DNA from: DASUBV01 sp035763085
Lineage (GTDB): Bacteria > Actinomycetota > Actinomycetes > Streptosporangiales > Streptosporangiaceae
DNA length: 6,072 nt
Assembly (NCBI GenBank): GCA_035763085.1
Contig: DASUBV010000003.1
Coordinates: 1 to 6,072 of the forward strand
Direction of reading: 5' to 3'
A program made the position numbers and the translations under genes. The notes beneath the pieces are model-generated. The model had not been told where the DNA came from and made no database searches. It was given only the letters and a program-made list of their open reading frames with translations. Shown piece after piece: positions 5,986 through 6,072 of this stretch. The stretch's first letter is position 1, and each line of letters begins with the position of its first letter.

Positions 5986-6015
5986 AACATAGGTGACCGT
6001 TTAGTCACATGTCAA
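5986..6015 (-). promoter_or_regulatory. Strong sigma-70-type promoter of the SRPBCC gene
   Basis: On the - strand a perfect TTGACA -35 (6015-6010) is separated by 18 bp from a TATGTT -10 (5991-5986). Transcription would begin near 5979, giving a leader of about 36 nt that contains the GGGGAG ribosome site. This is the best consensus promoter in the window, and the AT content here stands out from the surroundings. Confidence 0.75.
5993..6008. promoter_or_regulatory. Operator-like dyad inside the SRPBCC promoter spacer
   Basis: gtgac (5993-5997) and gtcac (6004-6008) form a perfect inverted repeat around cgttta, wholly within the 18-bp spacer, where a bound repressor would block polymerase. 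The core tgaccgtttagtca (5994-6007) agrees at 11 of 14 bases with tgaccgtgcggtca, the dyad at the tetR start read on the - strand. Candidate binders are the TetR protein of this window or an ArsR-type regulator encoded elsewhere. Confidence 0.55.
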
Positions 6016-6020
6016 GCGCG

Positions 6021-6072
6021 GGGGCGCGGGGCGCGGGGCGCGGGGCGCGGGGCGCGGGGCGCGGGGCGCGGG
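6021..6072. repeat. GGGGCGC heptamer tandem array, continues past the window
   Basis: At least seven exact head-to-tail copies of ggggcgc plus three bases, with no mismatch, running off the right edge. The + strand has evenly spaced GGGG runs separated by CGC, which satisfies a G-quadruplex pattern. It begins five bases from the -35 of the SRPBCC promoter. No open frame or gene is visible here. The array length may be unreliable if the assembly collapsed or stopped at it. Confidence 0.9.

Overview
The window is about 6 kb of very GC-rich DNA. Its coding strands carry G or C at nearly every third codon position, it uses GTG starts, and one or two promoters look leaderless. Together with GntR/FCD, TetR and SRPBCC-type genes this points to an actinomycete chromosome (Streptomyces/Streptosporangiales-like); the genus cannot be told from the sequence alone.

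Layout, left to right. (1) A 5'-truncated alpha/beta hydrolase on + runs in from the left edge and stops at 1567. (2) It converges, across a 45-bp gap holding a perfect hairpin, on a minus-strand GntR/FCD-type regulator (1613-2365). (3) A 185-bp gap holds competing GC-rich stems and the regulator's likely promoter. (4) A minus-strand cluster is read from right to left: a TetR-family repressor (4676-5281), a damaged ABC exporter locus (3701-4679) and a THUMP-domain RNA methyltransferase (2551-3681). (5) At the right, a minus-strand SRPBCC/AHSA1-type protein (5497-5943) has a strong promoter with an operator-like dyad inside it. (6) The right edge is a GGGGCGC heptamer tandem array that runs out of the window.

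The most informative observations concern the TetR/ABC region. The reading frame that starts with an ATGA overlap at the end of tetR encodes what looks like the first residues of an ABC ATPase (LIRGMTKRFGD). Within about 20 bp the coding signal switches frame to the C-terminal half of an ABC-2 permease. This looks like the scar of a deletion that removed most of the ATPase gene and the front half of the permease gene; a frame error in a fused gene is the alternative. The TetR gene also has a perfect dyad, tgaccg-ca-cggtca, at its start. A closely related site, 11 of 14 bases identical, lies between the -35 and -10 of the SRPBCC gene, so the repressor may control both.

I found no RNA genes, CRISPR array, insertion sequence or phage genes, and nothing that makes a convincing new multi-gene system. 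The genes are recognisable families, and the interest lies in the decayed exporter and the regulatory sites.
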